Origin: Legionella birminghamensis
GTDB lineage: Bacteria > Pseudomonadota > Gammaproteobacteria > Legionellales > Legionellaceae
Reading direction: 5' to 3'
NCBI RefSeq assembly: GCF_900452515.1
Contig: NZ_UGNW01000001.1
Coordinates: 930,001 to 994,000, forward strand
DNA length: 64,000 nt
Below the pieces are notes generated by a model. It was given only the letters and a program-made list of their open reading frames with translations. It was not told where the DNA came from and did not search any database. The translations under genes and the position numbers were made by a program. Below are positions 20,579 through 29,358 of this stretch, one piece after another; position 1 is the stretch's first letter; each line of letters begins with the position of its first letter.

Positions 20579-21040
20579 ATGTATTGTCCCTTTTGTCACG
20601 CAGAAGAAACGAAAGTAATTGACTCCCGCCTGGTTGCTGATGGAGCCGAAGTGCGCAGGCGGCGTCAATGCGTTGTGTGCAATGAGCGGTTCACCACGTT
20701 TGAAACCGCTGAATTAATTATGCCGCATATTATCAAGCGTGATGGGGCGAGGGAGCCTTTTAATGAAAATAATCTGCGTCTTGGAATGGAAAAAGCGCTG
20801 GAGAAAAGACCGGTAAGCAAGGATTTGCTGGAGGAAGCGATAGTTGCCATTATGCAGGACATTCGACGTAGTGGCGAGCGGGAAATACATTCTCGTCAGG
20901 TAGGTGAGCTGGTTATGGAGCAACTGTTAAAGTTGGATCATGTAGCTTATGTAAGGTTTGCGTCTGTATATAAACGATTTAAGGATGTGAGTGATTTCAG
21001 ACAAACTATTGATCAAATGAAAAACGACAAAACGTCCTGA
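20579..21040 (+). CDS. nrdR: Transcriptional repressor NrdR
   Basis: The 153-residue regulator represses ribonucleotide reductase genes in response to dATP/ATP. The N-terminal zinc ribbon has two Cys pairs (CPFC at residues 3-6 and CVVC at 31-34), followed by an ATP-cone domain ([19 protein letters not shown]). Length is typical. It starts 2 bp after glyA and is 7 bp before nusB. Confidence 0.98.
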   Translation: MYCPFCHAEETKVIDSRLVADGAEVRRRRQCVVCNERFTTFETAELIMPHIIKRDGAREPFNENNLRLGMEKALEKRPVSKDLLEEAIVAIMQDIRRSGEREIHSRQVGELVMEQLLKLDHVAYVRFASVYKRFKDVSDFRQTIDQMKNDKTS

Positions 21041-21047
21041 GGTAATA

Positions 21048-21494
21048 GTGGAAAAAGAAGCAATAAGAGGAAAAAGACGAGCGCGCCGATTAGCACTGCA
21101 AGCGCTTTATCAATGGTTAATGTCCGGTCATGATTTACATGAAATAGAGGCACAGTTTCGAGTAGCCAACAATATGGAAAAAGTCGATGCCGACTATTTT
21201 TGCCGTTTGCTCTATGGCGTGCCAAAACATTTGCAGGAACTGGAAAGCGGCTTTGAGACATATCTTCAGGATCGTTCCCTCCAGGAGTTAAATCCAATTG
21301 AGCATACTGTGTTAAGGATTGGTGCCTATGAGTTGACTCACTGTCCGGAAATTCCCTATAAAGTCGTACTGGATGAAGCTGTAAGCCTGGCCAGGGAGTT
21401 CGGCTCTCAGGATGGCCATCGATATGTTAACGGCGTCCTCAATAATCTTTCAAGAACAGTTCGTTCTATGGAAATTGATCTTGAGCCTAAATGA
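21048..21494 (+). CDS. nusB: Transcription antitermination factor NusB
   Basis: The 148-residue all-helical protein binds NusE (S10) and boxA RNA in rRNA antitermination. Family blocks include RRARRLALQALYQWLMSG at the N-terminus and ELNPIEHTVLRIGAYEL and YKVVLDEAVSLAREFG toward the C-terminus. The start codon is GTG, with GAGGT just upstream. The ribD/ribE/ribBA/ribH genes that often separate nrdR from nusB in gammaproteobacteria are absent here. The 3' end overlaps the likely thiL start. Confidence 0.97.
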   Translation: MEKEAIRGKRRARRLALQALYQWLMSGHDLHEIEAQFRVANNMEKVDADYFCRLLYGVPKHLQELESGFETYLQDRSLQELNPIEHTVLRIGAYELTHCPEIPYKVVLDEAVSLAREFGSQDGHRYVNGVLNNLSRTVRSMEIDLEPK

Positions 21495-22437
21495 ATTTTC
21501 CCTCATTGACCGATTTTTCAAATCAGGCCTTGTCGAACGAACAGATGTAGTTTTTGGCATCGGCGATGACGCGGCCTGCCTTGAAATCCCTTCAAATAGC
21601 CAATTATTGGTCAGCACGGATACGCTGGTGGCTGAAGTCCATTTCCTGAGCAGTTGGGATCCTTATGATATTGCCTGGAAGGCGGTCATGGTCAATGTAA
21701 GCGACATGGCGGCGATGGCCGCAACTCCCTGTTGGATGAGCCTGGCGCTCACTATGCCCGCTGCAAATGAGAGCTGGCTTGAGCGCTTTTCTGAGGGGCT
21801 AAAAGCGGCCTTAGCCAAATACAATATTGCCTTGATTGGCGGTGATACCACCAGGGGGCCTCTTAGCCTTAGTTTGACCATTCACGGTACTGTTTCGCGA
21901 GGAAAAGCGGTCAGGCGTTGTAATGCGAGACCTGGCGATGTTATTTGGGTTAGCGGTGATTTAGGTGCCGCCGCCTTGGCTGTTGATTACCTGCAGGATG
22001 ACAGTATTCCGATTGAAGACAAGATGATACTCATGGAAAAGTTGCTGCGCCCCGTGCCGCGGACAGACCTTAGAGATTGCTTACAGCAATGGGCAAGCGC
22101 CTGCATTGATATTTCTGATGGCCTGTCTGCTGATCTCAATCACATTTGCGAAGAAAGCCAGGTGGGTGCCTGTTTATCCCTGTCTAAAATTCCTGCCCAT
22201 CCGCTGATTGGCAAATACCGCCAGGATGCAACCGAATCTGCATTGAGTGGCGGTGATGATTATGAATTATGTTTTACTATTCCTGCCAGAAATCAACAGG
22301 CCTTTATGGATGAGATCAATCGCTGCAAAATAATCTGTCATCCCATTGGGGTAATCGAAGAAGAAAAAGGCTTGCGATCTTTGCAAGAAACAGGCAGAGT
22401 TTCTCCTTTAAGACCCAAAGGGTTTGCTCATTTTTAG
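21481..22437 (+). CDS. thiL: Thiamine-monophosphate kinase
   Basis: The 318-residue enzyme phosphorylates thiamine monophosphate to the diphosphate cofactor. The ATP/Mg site is seen in FGIGDDAACL near residue 30, VSTDTLVAEVHF, and GGDTTRGPLSLS. I chose the TTG at 21481 because it places four residues before EFSLIDRFF, as in the E. coli protein, and GGAAA lies upstream; it overlaps nusB by 14 bp. The longer open frame from 21412 is mostly inside nusB. The start choice is less certain than the product. Confidence 0.93.
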   Translation: MSLNEFSLIDRFFKSGLVERTDVVFGIGDDAACLEIPSNSQLLVSTDTLVAEVHFLSSWDPYDIAWKAVMVNVSDMAAMAATPCWMSLALTMPAANESWLERFSEGLKAALAKYNIALIGGDTTRGPLSLSLTIHGTVSRGKAVRRCNARPGDVIWVSGDLGAAALAVDYLQDDSIPIEDKMILMEKLLRPVPRTDLRDCLQQWASACIDISDGLSADLNHICEESQVGACLSLSKIPAHPLIGKYRQDATESALSGGDDYELCFTIPARNQQAFMDEINRCKIICHPIGVIEEEKGLRSLQETGRVSPLRPKGFAHF

Positions 22438-22445
22438 AGGTTGGT

Positions 22446-22928
22446 ATGCCCGGAGTGAAGTTATCCAGCAAAGTTTGGCAAGATCCTGTTTATTTTATTG
22501 CATTTGGTTTCGGAACGGGGTTAGCGCCCATAGCTCCCGGTACCTGGGGCACTCTGGCGGCGTTTCCGCTGTATTTACTGATGTCCTCACTGTCGCTTCC
22601 TGTCTATGTTTTATTGACCATTCTATTTTTTATTCTGGGAGTATGGGTCAGTAATCGGGTATCCGCCGATCTGGGAGAACATGACTATTCAGGTATTGTC
22701 TGGGACGAGGTGGTAGGATTCCTTCTGACAATGCTACTGGTTCCTCCCCGCTTACCCTGGATCATTGTTGGATTTTTCTTATTCAGGCTGTTTGACATTT
22801 GGAAGCCATGGCCTATCACCATTGCGGATGAGAAAATTAAAGGCGGTTTTGGAATCATGTTTGACGATGTTCTTGCTGCCATTCCTGCCTGGGGCATTTT
22901 ACAGTTATTAGTCTGGAGTTTCTCCTGA
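22446..22928 (+). CDS. pgpA: Phosphatidylglycerophosphatase A
   Basis: The 160-residue inner-membrane lipid phosphatase converts phosphatidylglycerol phosphate to phosphatidylglycerol. The family signature FGTGLAPIAPGTWGTLAAFP is near residues 23-42, with later conserved acidic residues in YSGIVWDEVVGFL and FRLFDIWKPWPI. Several hydrophobic helices are visible. GAGG lies before the ATG, 8 bp after thiL. thiL-pgpA adjacency is common in gammaproteobacteria. Confidence 0.96.
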   Translation: MPGVKLSSKVWQDPVYFIAFGFGTGLAPIAPGTWGTLAAFPLYLLMSSLSLPVYVLLTILFFILGVWVSNRVSADLGEHDYSGIVWDEVVGFLLTMLLVPPRLPWIIVGFFLFRLFDIWKPWPITIADEKIKGGFGIMFDDVLAAIPAWGILQLLVWSFS

Positions 22929-23986
22929 TGAATGAAAATCATAAAGAATTAATTAATATAGCCCTGACGGTCGGCATTGTACTTCTTGCATTGTTTATTG
23001 TTCATCGATTCATTCCCTCCATGGTATGGGCCGCGATTATCGCTATTGCTACTTATCCGCTTTATAAACGCTGGAGGCTCTTTTTTGGTCGTCATCATAA
23101 TTGGGCGGCATTATTATTTACCACTATACTCAGTTTGATCTTTCTATTGCCGCTGAGCTGGTTGGTTACTTTGCTGGTAAAAGAGTTACAGGTTTTTATT
23201 AATTATTTACAGTTAATTAATAAAGAAGGAGGGGAAGCGCCAGGTTTTATTCAACAGCTTCCCGTTCTTGGCAAGGATTTAACAAATTATTGGCAGAATA
23301 ATTTCGGCCAGCCGGGAAACTTAAGGAATGTTTTATCCAACCTGCATATTTCGCTTACTCCTGCAAGTTATTACATTAAGCAAGTCGGTGTGAGTCTCGC
23401 GCATCGCGGTTTTCAACTGGGATTTACCTTGCTGACGCTATTTTTCTTCTACCGTGATGGCGACAAGTTGTTCCAGGAGATCAATCGCGTAGGAGAAACA
23501 TGCTTGGGAAAACGCTGGTTTCGCTATGCGGATCGCTTACCCTCAGCACTGCGCGGGACAGTCAATGGCACTATTCTAGTGGGCTTGGGAGTAGGGGTGT
23601 TGATGGGATTATGTTATGGCTTTGTGGGAGTACCGGCACCCACTCTGGTTGGTTTTGTTACCGCCTTTGCTGCGATGATTCCCTTTGTTGTTCCGGTTGT
23701 GTTTGGTTTTGTGGCTTTGATATTGATTTCAAGCGGAAGTCTTGCCGCGGCTATTGTCGTAGTGGTCTGGGGGACTCTGGTAATGTTTGTTGCCGATCAT
23801 TTCATCAAACCAGTGCTTATTGGCGGCGCTATTGAACTCCCTTTCCTGGCAGTACTTTTTGGTATATTAGGCGGGGTTGAAACCCTGGGATTATTAGGCT
23901 TATTTGTAGGGCCTATTGTTATGGTTTTATTCGTGACTCTGTGGCAAGAGCAACAGGGGATCCCCGCGAAAGCCGCGAGTCAGTAA
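22928..23986 (+). CDS. AI-2E family transporter (PerM/YdiK-like)
   Basis: The 352-residue integral membrane protein shows about eight hydrophobic helices and family motifs such as FFFYRDGDKLF, and near the C-terminus FVADHFIKPVLIGG and GILGGVETLGLLGLFVGPI. The family (TqsA/PerM/YdiK) includes a quorum-signal exporter and Na+/H+ antiporters, so the substrate is not certain. Its ATG overlaps the pgpA stop by one base (TGATG), which indicates translational coupling. Confidence 0.93.
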   Translation: MNENHKELINIALTVGIVLLALFIVHRFIPSMVWAAIIAIATYPLYKRWRLFFGRHHNWAALLFTTILSLIFLLPLSWLVTLLVKELQVFINYLQLINKEGGEAPGFIQQLPVLGKDLTNYWQNNFGQPGNLRNVLSNLHISLTPASYYIKQVGVSLAHRGFQLGFTLLTLFFFYRDGDKLFQEINRVGETCLGKRWFRYADRLPSALRGTVNGTILVGLGVGVLMGLCYGFVGVPAPTLVGFVTAFAAMIPFVVPVVFGFVALILISSGSLAAAIVVVVWGTLVMFVADHFIKPVLIGGAIELPFLAVLFGILGGVETLGLLGLFVGPIVMVLFVTLWQEQQGIPAKAASQ

Positions 23987-24126
23987 AAAATAAGATAAAG
24001 CTGTATTGATTTTGTACAGAAAGTATGGCATTCTATAATCCTAATCTGATTGAAATATGGAAATGCCGTCCCCATATAGCAGTCAGATAACAAGAGTTGC
24101 CATACTATTGAAGTAAAGGGGTGATT

Positions 24127-24393
24127 ATGAATAAAGACTGGCCAACCAGAGCGAAAGACATGTACACAGCACAAGTCATTATGGAGGAGTATGCTAATAA
24201 AAATAAAAGCGAATCTCTCGGACTGTTTGAGTTGGTGGTCGATAAAGAGGAAAAACGTATGGATTTCCGCATTTCCGGCTGGGTCCGTACACTTGCCGAA
24301 TATTTCAAATCTGTCTATGGTGCGACTCAGGGTGATGTGGTTACTCGTCGAGTCATCAGTCATTGTTTGATCAAAGATCATACTATTCATTAA
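24127..24393 (+). CDS. Small conserved-looking protein, unknown
   Basis: The 88-residue soluble product (MNKDWPTRAKDMYTAQVIM...) has no signal peptide, no recognisable domain, and a balanced charged composition that looks like a real protein. AAAGGGGTGA lies just before the ATG at 24127; a GTG at 24121 is inside that site and less likely. It lies 140 bp after the AI-2E transporter and is followed by the repeat cluster. An opposite-strand frame over the same DNA looks like a shadow. Confidence 0.65.
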   Translation: MNKDWPTRAKDMYTAQVIMEEYANKNKSESLGLFELVVDKEEKRMDFRISGWVRTLAEYFKSVYGATQGDVVTRRVISHCLIKDHTIH

Positions 24394-24394
24394 T

Positions 24395-24640
24395 CGTCAT
24401 TGCGAGCCCGCATTCTCTATTCGAATCCCCGCGGCAGCGACCCATAGGTATCTACCTAGCTTCTACGTCCCTCGGCTTGTGTGTCCGAGGGATCCAGAAG
24501 ACTCAGAGAAAAACACTGGACCCTGCGGACATAGCCGCAGGGAGTAGGGGTGATGTGTTGATACCTATGGGCTACGACCGCGGGGATTCGGACAGAGAAA
24601 ATAGTTGTGTAGCTATGGGTCGCAGCCGCGGGGATTCGAA
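24395..24640. repeat. Cluster of palindromic repeat units
   Basis: The 325-bp gap between two small genes holds at least four related units and no gene. Units include CCCCGCGG...ATAGGTATCTAC (from 24427, truncated), a CCCTCGG/CCGAGGG hairpin near 24469-24491, CCCTGCGG-ACATA-GCCGCAGGG near 24521, a unit ending GACCGCGGGGATTCGG near 24576, and GTGTAGCTATGGGTCGCAGCCGCGGGGATTCG near 24608. They match the family at 10304, 29113 and 48592, and the differences between units suggest repeated insertion or rearrangement. Confidence 0.8.
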
Positions 24641-24682
24641 TGGTCTAAGGGATTTGCCGCAGCCTATTTGATCCTTCTTCTA

Positions 24683-24697
24683 CTATACTCAAAGTAC
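24683..24697 (+). promoter_or_regulatory. 15-bp element shared with the other GG-leader gene
   Basis: CTATACTCAAAGTAC lies 21 bp before the ATG of the double-glycine leader gene. The identical 15-mer occurs at 60654-60668, 22 bp before the second such gene. TATACT within it resembles a -10 box, and TTTGATC occurs upstream in both. It may be a common promoter or regulator site. Confidence 0.6.
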
Positions 24698-24718
24698 AGC
24701 AGTTCATAGAGAAGTTCC

Positions 24719-24979
24719 ATGAAAAAGCACCGTAAACACATCTCCAAACATTTACGTCATAAAAAACACCACCTCGATGATAATCAATTAGAGAAAATGT
24801 CCGGCGGCGTGGTTAACGATAAGGAATTAAGGCGGGCATTGTCCTCTAATTTTGAAAAAGTAAACGCCTTCAATAAACCATCTCCGTCACCAGCAGAGAC
24901 CTTAACTTTAAAGGAAATCTCATCAAGAAGGGGAAGGAGTGAACCGATTAGAAGACCCAAAGATCTGGGTAAGCCCTAG
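24719..24979 (+). CDS. Small peptide with double-glycine type leader
   Basis: The 86-residue product begins with a Lys/His-rich segment and then HLDDNQLEKMSGG (residues 22-34), which matches the double-glycine leader pattern of exported bacteriocin- and microcin-type peptides (L..xxELxxIxGG). Cleavage after SGG would release a basic 52-residue peptide (VVNDKELRRALSSNFEKVN...) rich in Ser, Arg and Pro with no cysteines. A second small gene at 60691 has an almost identical leader core (DKELEKISGG) and a shared upstream element. No C39-peptidase ABC exporter gene is present in the window. The stop overlaps the convergent cupin stop by three bases. Export as a peptide is inference. Confidence 0.7.
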   Translation: MKKHRKHISKHLRHKKHHLDDNQLEKMSGGVVNDKELRRALSSNFEKVNAFNKPSPSPAETLTLKEISSRRGRSEPIRRPKDLGKP

Positions 24980-25506
24980 GCTTTCCAATAATTAAATAAC
25001 CCAGCTTGGTTCCCGAAGACGGGGTCACAGGCTGGCAATCCTACCCGGGCTATATTTTGATCAGCTCGGGGATGCTCTTCGGCCCTGCCATAGCAGACAT
25101 CATAATCAAGGTCGAATGGATAAGAGCCTATGCATTTAAAATCGGGGGATGAGCCGGTATTTTTGTGAGCTACGCCCGCAGGAATTATGACCACATCGCC
25201 GCGGCTGACCTGATAAATTTTGCCATGATCACCGCCAAACTGCACATCGCAATAACCGCTATAAATCACCAATGTTTCATGAGTATTGCTATGGTAGTGA
25301 TGGTAGTCGTAGACAGTATCCAGCCAGGAATTAATCCATTGATTTTGTTGGAGAAAAGCCTGTATCTCTTCCACGGAACGCCCATTTAAATCCAGAACAT
25401 TCTTATAAATCAGCAGTGGGTAAACAGAATTGTTTGGAAAATAGCCATCTTGCAAAATGAGCGGATGCAATATTTCCCCTGCTGGTAAAGGAGCTAATTG
25501 ACTCAT
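24976..25506 (-). CDS. Cupin-domain protein (YjlB-like)
   Basis: The 176-residue single-domain cupin has the first motif YHHYHSNTHETLVIYSGYC with probable metal ligands His-His-Glu and the second motif GDVVIIPAGVAHKN. The C-terminal block DVCYGRAEEHPRAD...VGLPACDPVFGNQAGL is typical of the YjlB group, whose reaction is not established. I start at the ATG at 25506, which has AAGGAGG five bases upstream; the adjacent ATG at 25509 is too close to that site. The gene for a periplasmic binding protein lies 16 bp upstream on the same strand, so they are likely co-transcribed. Confidence 0.9.
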   Translation of the reverse strand: MSQLAPLPAGEILHPLILQDGYFPNNSVYPLLIYKNVLDLNGRSVEEIQAFLQQNQWINSWLDTVYDYHHYHSNTHETLVIYSGYCDVQFGGDHGKIYQVSRGDVVIIPAGVAHKNTGSSPDFKCIGSYPFDLDYDVCYGRAEEHPRADQNIARVGLPACDPVFGNQAGLFNYWKA

Positions 25507-25522
25507 CATGTCCTCCTTATAC

Positions 25523-26269
25523 TTACTTGAAATCGCCAAAATACCTGTCGTAATCTTTTTTGAAGTCTTCACTGGCATGGTACTGGCTAATTGCAGTGTT
25601 GATTGCTTGCAGTAAATTAAGATTGTCTTTGTTTACTGCAATTCCATAGCCAAAGCCATAAGTCTCCTTTTGCCCCAGGACAACCAGGCTTCCTGAAGAG
25701 TGATTAGCCCAGTAAACAGCAGTGGCATTATCCAGTAAAGCCAAGTCAATTTCGTCATTTTGCAGGGCGACCAATATATCGTCCTCTGTATCATAGAGTT
25801 CAATTTTTGGATTTTTAATGCCCAGTGTTAGTACCAACTGAGGAAATAATGTGCCTTCTTCGACGCCAATTTTTTTATTAGACAAGAGATCCAGGCTAAA
25901 AGGCTGTTGGCTCAAAGCCTGTTTACTCATAAATCGAAATTGGCTCAGCATATAAGGGGCAGTGAAGTTAACCAGGCTAGCACGCTCAGGGGTAATCGTA
26001 ATGGCTCCCACCGCTATTTCACTGGTTTTACCCTCAACCTCAGCCAAAAGAGAATGGAAATGAACGGGTTTATACTGACAGGTTCTGTTAATAATTTTAC
26101 AAATGTGTTCCATCATTTCAACATCGAAACCATTAAAAACATTATTGCCTGCCCGCATCACAAAAGGGGGGGAGAAATTGTCCACTGCGACAACCAGGGG
26201 TTCTCCTTGAGCAAACGTTACATTTGAAAGTGATAGCAGGCATAATAGGAAATAACAAATAATTTTCAT
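25523..26269 (-). CDS. Periplasmic amino-acid-type substrate-binding protein
   Basis: The 248-residue product has a signal peptide (MKIICYFLLCLLSLSNVTFA) and the family 3 extracellular solute-binding fold: VVAVDNFSPPFVM at the start, FNGFDVEMMEHI, and the signature AVGAITITPERASLVNFTAPY near residue 88. Such proteins deliver polar amino acids to ABC permeases; no permease or ATPase gene is adjacent, so it may serve a distant transporter or act in sensing. The ATG at 26269 has only a weak ribosome-binding site. It is divergent from glnE, sharing a 74-bp intergenic region. Confidence 0.92.
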   Translation of the reverse strand: MKIICYFLLCLLSLSNVTFAQGEPLVVAVDNFSPPFVMRAGNNVFNGFDVEMMEHICKIINRTCQYKPVHFHSLLAEVEGKTSEIAVGAITITPERASLVNFTAPYMLSQFRFMSKQALSQQPFSLDLLSNKKIGVEEGTLFPQLVLTLGIKNPKIELYDTEDDILVALQNDEIDLALLDNATAVYWANHSSGSLVVLGQKETYGFGYGIAVNKDNLNLLQAINTAISQYHASEDFKKDYDRYFGDFK

Positions 26270-26343
26270 GGTTTTACCAGTTTATAGTTAGTTAATTAAT
26301 ATATAGTACTTTTTGGTTTATTATAAACCCCGGGACAGCAATT

Positions 26344-29094
26344 ATGGCCAATATTCAAGTGTTTATTGATGCGCGATCCATGCTGGTGGAGAAATATTTC
26401 AGCCAGGTTGCCCCGTATTTAAAACAGGGGATAAGAACAATTCTGCTAGGCAGTGACTATGTGCTTCGCCATATTGAGCTTTTGCAGCGGCTGGTGAGCG
26501 AAGAGGATTGCCTGTCTTCTCTGTCAGCGCAGAAATACCGGGAAAATCTGGAAGCCTTACCGGACTCGCCTTTCCACCAGTTTAGTAAAGATATCCGTCA
26601 ATATCGGCATTATTGCTTTCTTCGCTTGCAGTTAAGAGAGGCTGCCGGTCTCGCCGATACGATAGAGACAATGAGATCCTGGTCAGATTTTGCTGATGAA
26701 ATTATCCGGCGGACATTGGCTTATTGTGAACAGGAAATCAGCCAGCGGCATGGGATCCCACTGGAGGAAAGCGGGGAGCGTGCGCAGCTTTTTGTGCTGG
26801 CCATGGGAAAGTTAGGGGGTAGGGAATTAAACTATTCATCCGACATTGATTTGATTCTTGCATATTCAAAAGACGGCTGGACCAATGGCGATGAGCCGAT
26901 TAGCAATCAGCAATTTTTTATTAAAACAGCCCAGCGTTTTATCCTGTTATTGCAGCAAGTAACTGCTGACGGGTTTGTGTTTCGAGTGGATTTGAGGCTG
27001 AGGCCGAATGGTGACAGCGGGGCCCTGGTTATTAATCTGGCCACCATTGAAAATTATTATCAGGAGCAGGGAAGGGATTGGGAACGCTATGCAATGGTGA
27101 AGGCCAGGCCATTGGGCTTGTCGACTGCTGCAAACCAATGGTTTTACCAGCTGATTACCCCTTTCGTTTATCGCCGTTATGTCGATTTCAGTGTTATAGA
27201 ATCACTGCGCAGCATGAAATCCATGATTATCAGAGAGGTCCAGCTTAATCCCCGCCTCAATGATATCAAACGAGGGTTTGGCGGTATCCGGGAAATTGAG
27301 TTCATTGTCCAAAATATACAGTTGATTCGCGGCGGAAGATTACCTCAGTTGCAAAAAACCAATTTGCTGGATGCCCTCGCAATAATAAAACAGGAAAAGC
27401 TGCTGACACGTGCGCAGGTGTTGCAGGAAGCTTATCTGTTTTATAGAAAGCTTGAAAATACTGTACAGGCTCTCAATGACCAGCAGATCCATGTCCTACC
27501 GGAGGATGAGCAAAGGCAGTATCAGGTAAGCCTGGTGATGGGCGATTCGGATTGGCCAGCGGTCTACCAGCGGCTTAAACAATACCAGCGTATTGTCAGC
27601 CATTTATTTAATTCCATGCTGGCCTATAAAAAAAGCAGCGGGCACCTGGAAGATAATTCAAGGCTTCTCGAACATCAGCTAGCCAGTGTATGGCAGGGGC
27701 ATATTGAATCAGAGATGGCAACAAATTTGCTGGCTAGTATAAATTTCCAACACCCTGAACGCTGTTATCAGCTTATTCACTCTTTTCGGCATTCGCCAAG
27801 ATGTCTGCGCTTAAGCCAGGCTGCCCGAATGATTCTGGACCGGTTCATGCCGCTGTTATTAAAAGAACTTGCAGATGTCCGCAATACGGAGGCGGTGCTG
27901 CTGCAGGTTATGCATCTTCTGGAAAATGTAGTGGGGCGAAGTGCTTATCTGGCTTTGCTGACCGAAAATCCTCAGACACTGATTGAACTATTGCACTGGT
28001 TTTCCCGCAGTCCTTTTATCAGTCAATTGCTGGTCGCGCATCCCTTCCTGCTGGAAACTTTACTTGAGCCAATGCCAGATTGGACACCTCCTTCCCGGAT
28101 GCAATTACAACTGCTACTTGAAAAACGGATCACTCATTGTGAAGATCAGGAAGCAGAAGAAGAATGTTTGAGGCAATTTAAATTAAGCAACTGGCTACTG
28201 GCAGCCAGGGCGGAGCTGCATGGAAAGCTGAATGCAGTACGCGCCGGGCGTTTCCTGGCTGATTTAGCGGAACTGATAGTGATCCGCGTCATAGACATTG
28301 CATGGAGGCAGTTGGCTTTAAAATATCCTGTTATGGAAACGATTATTCAGGGGTTTGCAGTTCTTGCCTATGGTAAATTAGGCAGCCGCGAGATGAATTA
28401 TAATTCTGATATCGATTTGGTATTTATTTATACCTCACATGCAGAACACAGCCCTCTAATCACGCGCCTTACCCAAAAAATTTTGCATATGTTAACCACA
28501 CGTTTCCAATCAGGAATTTTATATCAGGTTGATACGCGTCTGCGCCCTTCCGGTTCTTCGGGATTATTGGTGAGCAGTTTGTCATCCTTTATCATTTATC
28601 AGCAGACAGAAGCCTGGACTTGGGAGCATCAAGCCCTGATCCGCTCACGTGTTTTACTGGGCAGCCCTCGTGTCAAGGCCATTTTTTCCCGTTTAAAGTC
28701 GTCCATTTATGCTGACAAGCGCAATGCCAGAGATGTGCTCAGTGAAGTGCTGTCCATGCGCGAGAAAATGCTTCGGTTTCAAATAGGGAATTCTATTAAG
28801 GAACTCCCGGGCGGGCTGGTAGATTTGGAATTTCTGGTACAATGCCTGGTTTTAATTCATGCACATAAAGGATACAGCCGTTTTACGCATACCTTAAGTC
28901 TTTTACGGCAGTTAATGAAGGATCAACATTTAAGCCAGAGGCAGTTCCTATGTCTGAAAGACGCTTATCAAAAATATCATCAGATATTACATCGAGGGCT
29001 TTTAGAAGAAGATTATCAGCCTGACTATCTGGCGCAACAGCAGCAGGTTTTTGAGGTTTGTGAGGAAATTTACAGGGAGATTGAAGGATCCTAG
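26344..29094 (+). CDS. glnE: Bifunctional glutamine synthetase adenylyltransferase/adenylyl-removing enzyme
   Basis: The 916-residue enzyme adds and removes AMP on glutamine synthetase under control of PII. Two nucleotidyltransferase domains are visible: AMGKLGGRELNYSSDIDLI near residue 153-171 (deadenylylase half) and AYGKLGSREMNYNSDIDLVF near 677 (adenylylase half), each followed by a RLRP motif (VDLRLRPNGDSGAL; VDTRLRPSGSSGLL). Length is close to E. coli GlnE (946). A GGGACAGC element precedes the ATG. It is followed by repeat elements and a convergent gene. Confidence 0.98.
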   Translation: MANIQVFIDARSMLVEKYFSQVAPYLKQGIRTILLGSDYVLRHIELLQRLVSEEDCLSSLSAQKYRENLEALPDSPFHQFSKDIRQYRHYCFLRLQLREAAGLADTIETMRSWSDFADEIIRRTLAYCEQEISQRHGIPLEESGERAQLFVLAMGKLGGRELNYSSDIDLILAYSKDGWTNGDEPISNQQFFIKTAQRFILLLQQVTADGFVFRVDLRLRPNGDSGALVINLATIENYYQEQGRDWERYAMVKARPLGLSTAANQWFYQLITPFVYRRYVDFSVIESLRSMKSMIIREVQLNPRLNDIKRGFGGIREIEFIVQNIQLIRGGRLPQLQKTNLLDALAIIKQEKLLTRAQVLQEAYLFYRKLENTVQALNDQQIHVLPEDEQRQYQVSLVMGDSDWPAVYQRLKQYQRIVSHLFNSMLAYKKSSGHLEDNSRLLEHQLASVWQGHIESEMATNLLASINFQHPERCYQLIHSFRHSPRCLRLSQAARMILDRFMPLLLKELADVRNTEAVLLQVMHLLENVVGRSAYLALLTENPQTLIELLHWFSRSPFISQLLVAHPFLLETLLEPMPDWTPPSRMQLQLLLEKRITHCEDQEAEEECLRQFKLSNWLLAARAELHGKLNAVRAGRFLADLAELIVIRVIDIAWRQLALKYPVMETIIQGFAVLAYGKLGSREMNYNSDIDLVFIYTSHAEHSPLITRLTQKILHMLTTRFQSGILYQVDTRLRPSGSSGLLVSSLSSFIIYQQTEAWTWEHQALIRSRVLLGSPRVKAIFSRLKSSIYADKRNARDVLSEVLSMREKMLRFQIGNSIKELPGGLVDLEFLVQCLVLIHAHKGYSRFTHTLSLLRQLMKDQHLSQRQFLCLKDAYQKYHQILHRGLLEEDYQPDYLAQQQQVFEVCEEIYREIEGS

Positions 29095-29112
29095 TGCGAA
29101 TGGTGCGGTTAT

Positions 29113-29317
29113 CCCCCATAGCTATCTGCACAAATGTTTTCCCCGTCCGAATCCTCGCGGCACCGACCGCGGGGGCCATGCCTGTTGGAGTCAGCATGGT
29201 CCTCAGACAAGTTTCAATGTTGCTAAAAAATAGGATTTAACAGGTAGTCATAAACAAGTGTTCTTAACTTTAAATTGGCTTTGTGTGGGTCCCGCGGCCT
29301 TCGCCGCGGGAATTCGA
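29113..29317. repeat. Two copies of the dispersed palindromic repeat
   Basis: The 264-bp gap between glnE and the convergent ankyrin gene holds one near full-length unit in reverse orientation (29113-29180: CCCCATAGCTATCTGCAC...CCGACCGCGGGGG) and one short unit (29286-29317: CCCGCGG-CCTT-CGCCGCGGG followed by AATTCGAA). The reverse complement of the first matches the unit at 10304 over almost its whole length. No gene was seen in the gap. Confidence 0.82.
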
Positions 29318-29358
29318 AAGTGTTCTCAAACAGTGACTTCCTGCGCAGGGAGTATTTT

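Noticed and set aside
23980-24390. 136-residue minus-strand open frame
   Set aside because: It overlaps the 88-residue plus-strand gene, which has a strong ribosome-binding site and a more protein-like composition.
24395-24640. Possible tRNA or small RNA gene in the hairpin-rich gap
   Set aside because: No cloverleaf or T-loop signature was found; the hairpins match the dispersed repeat family.
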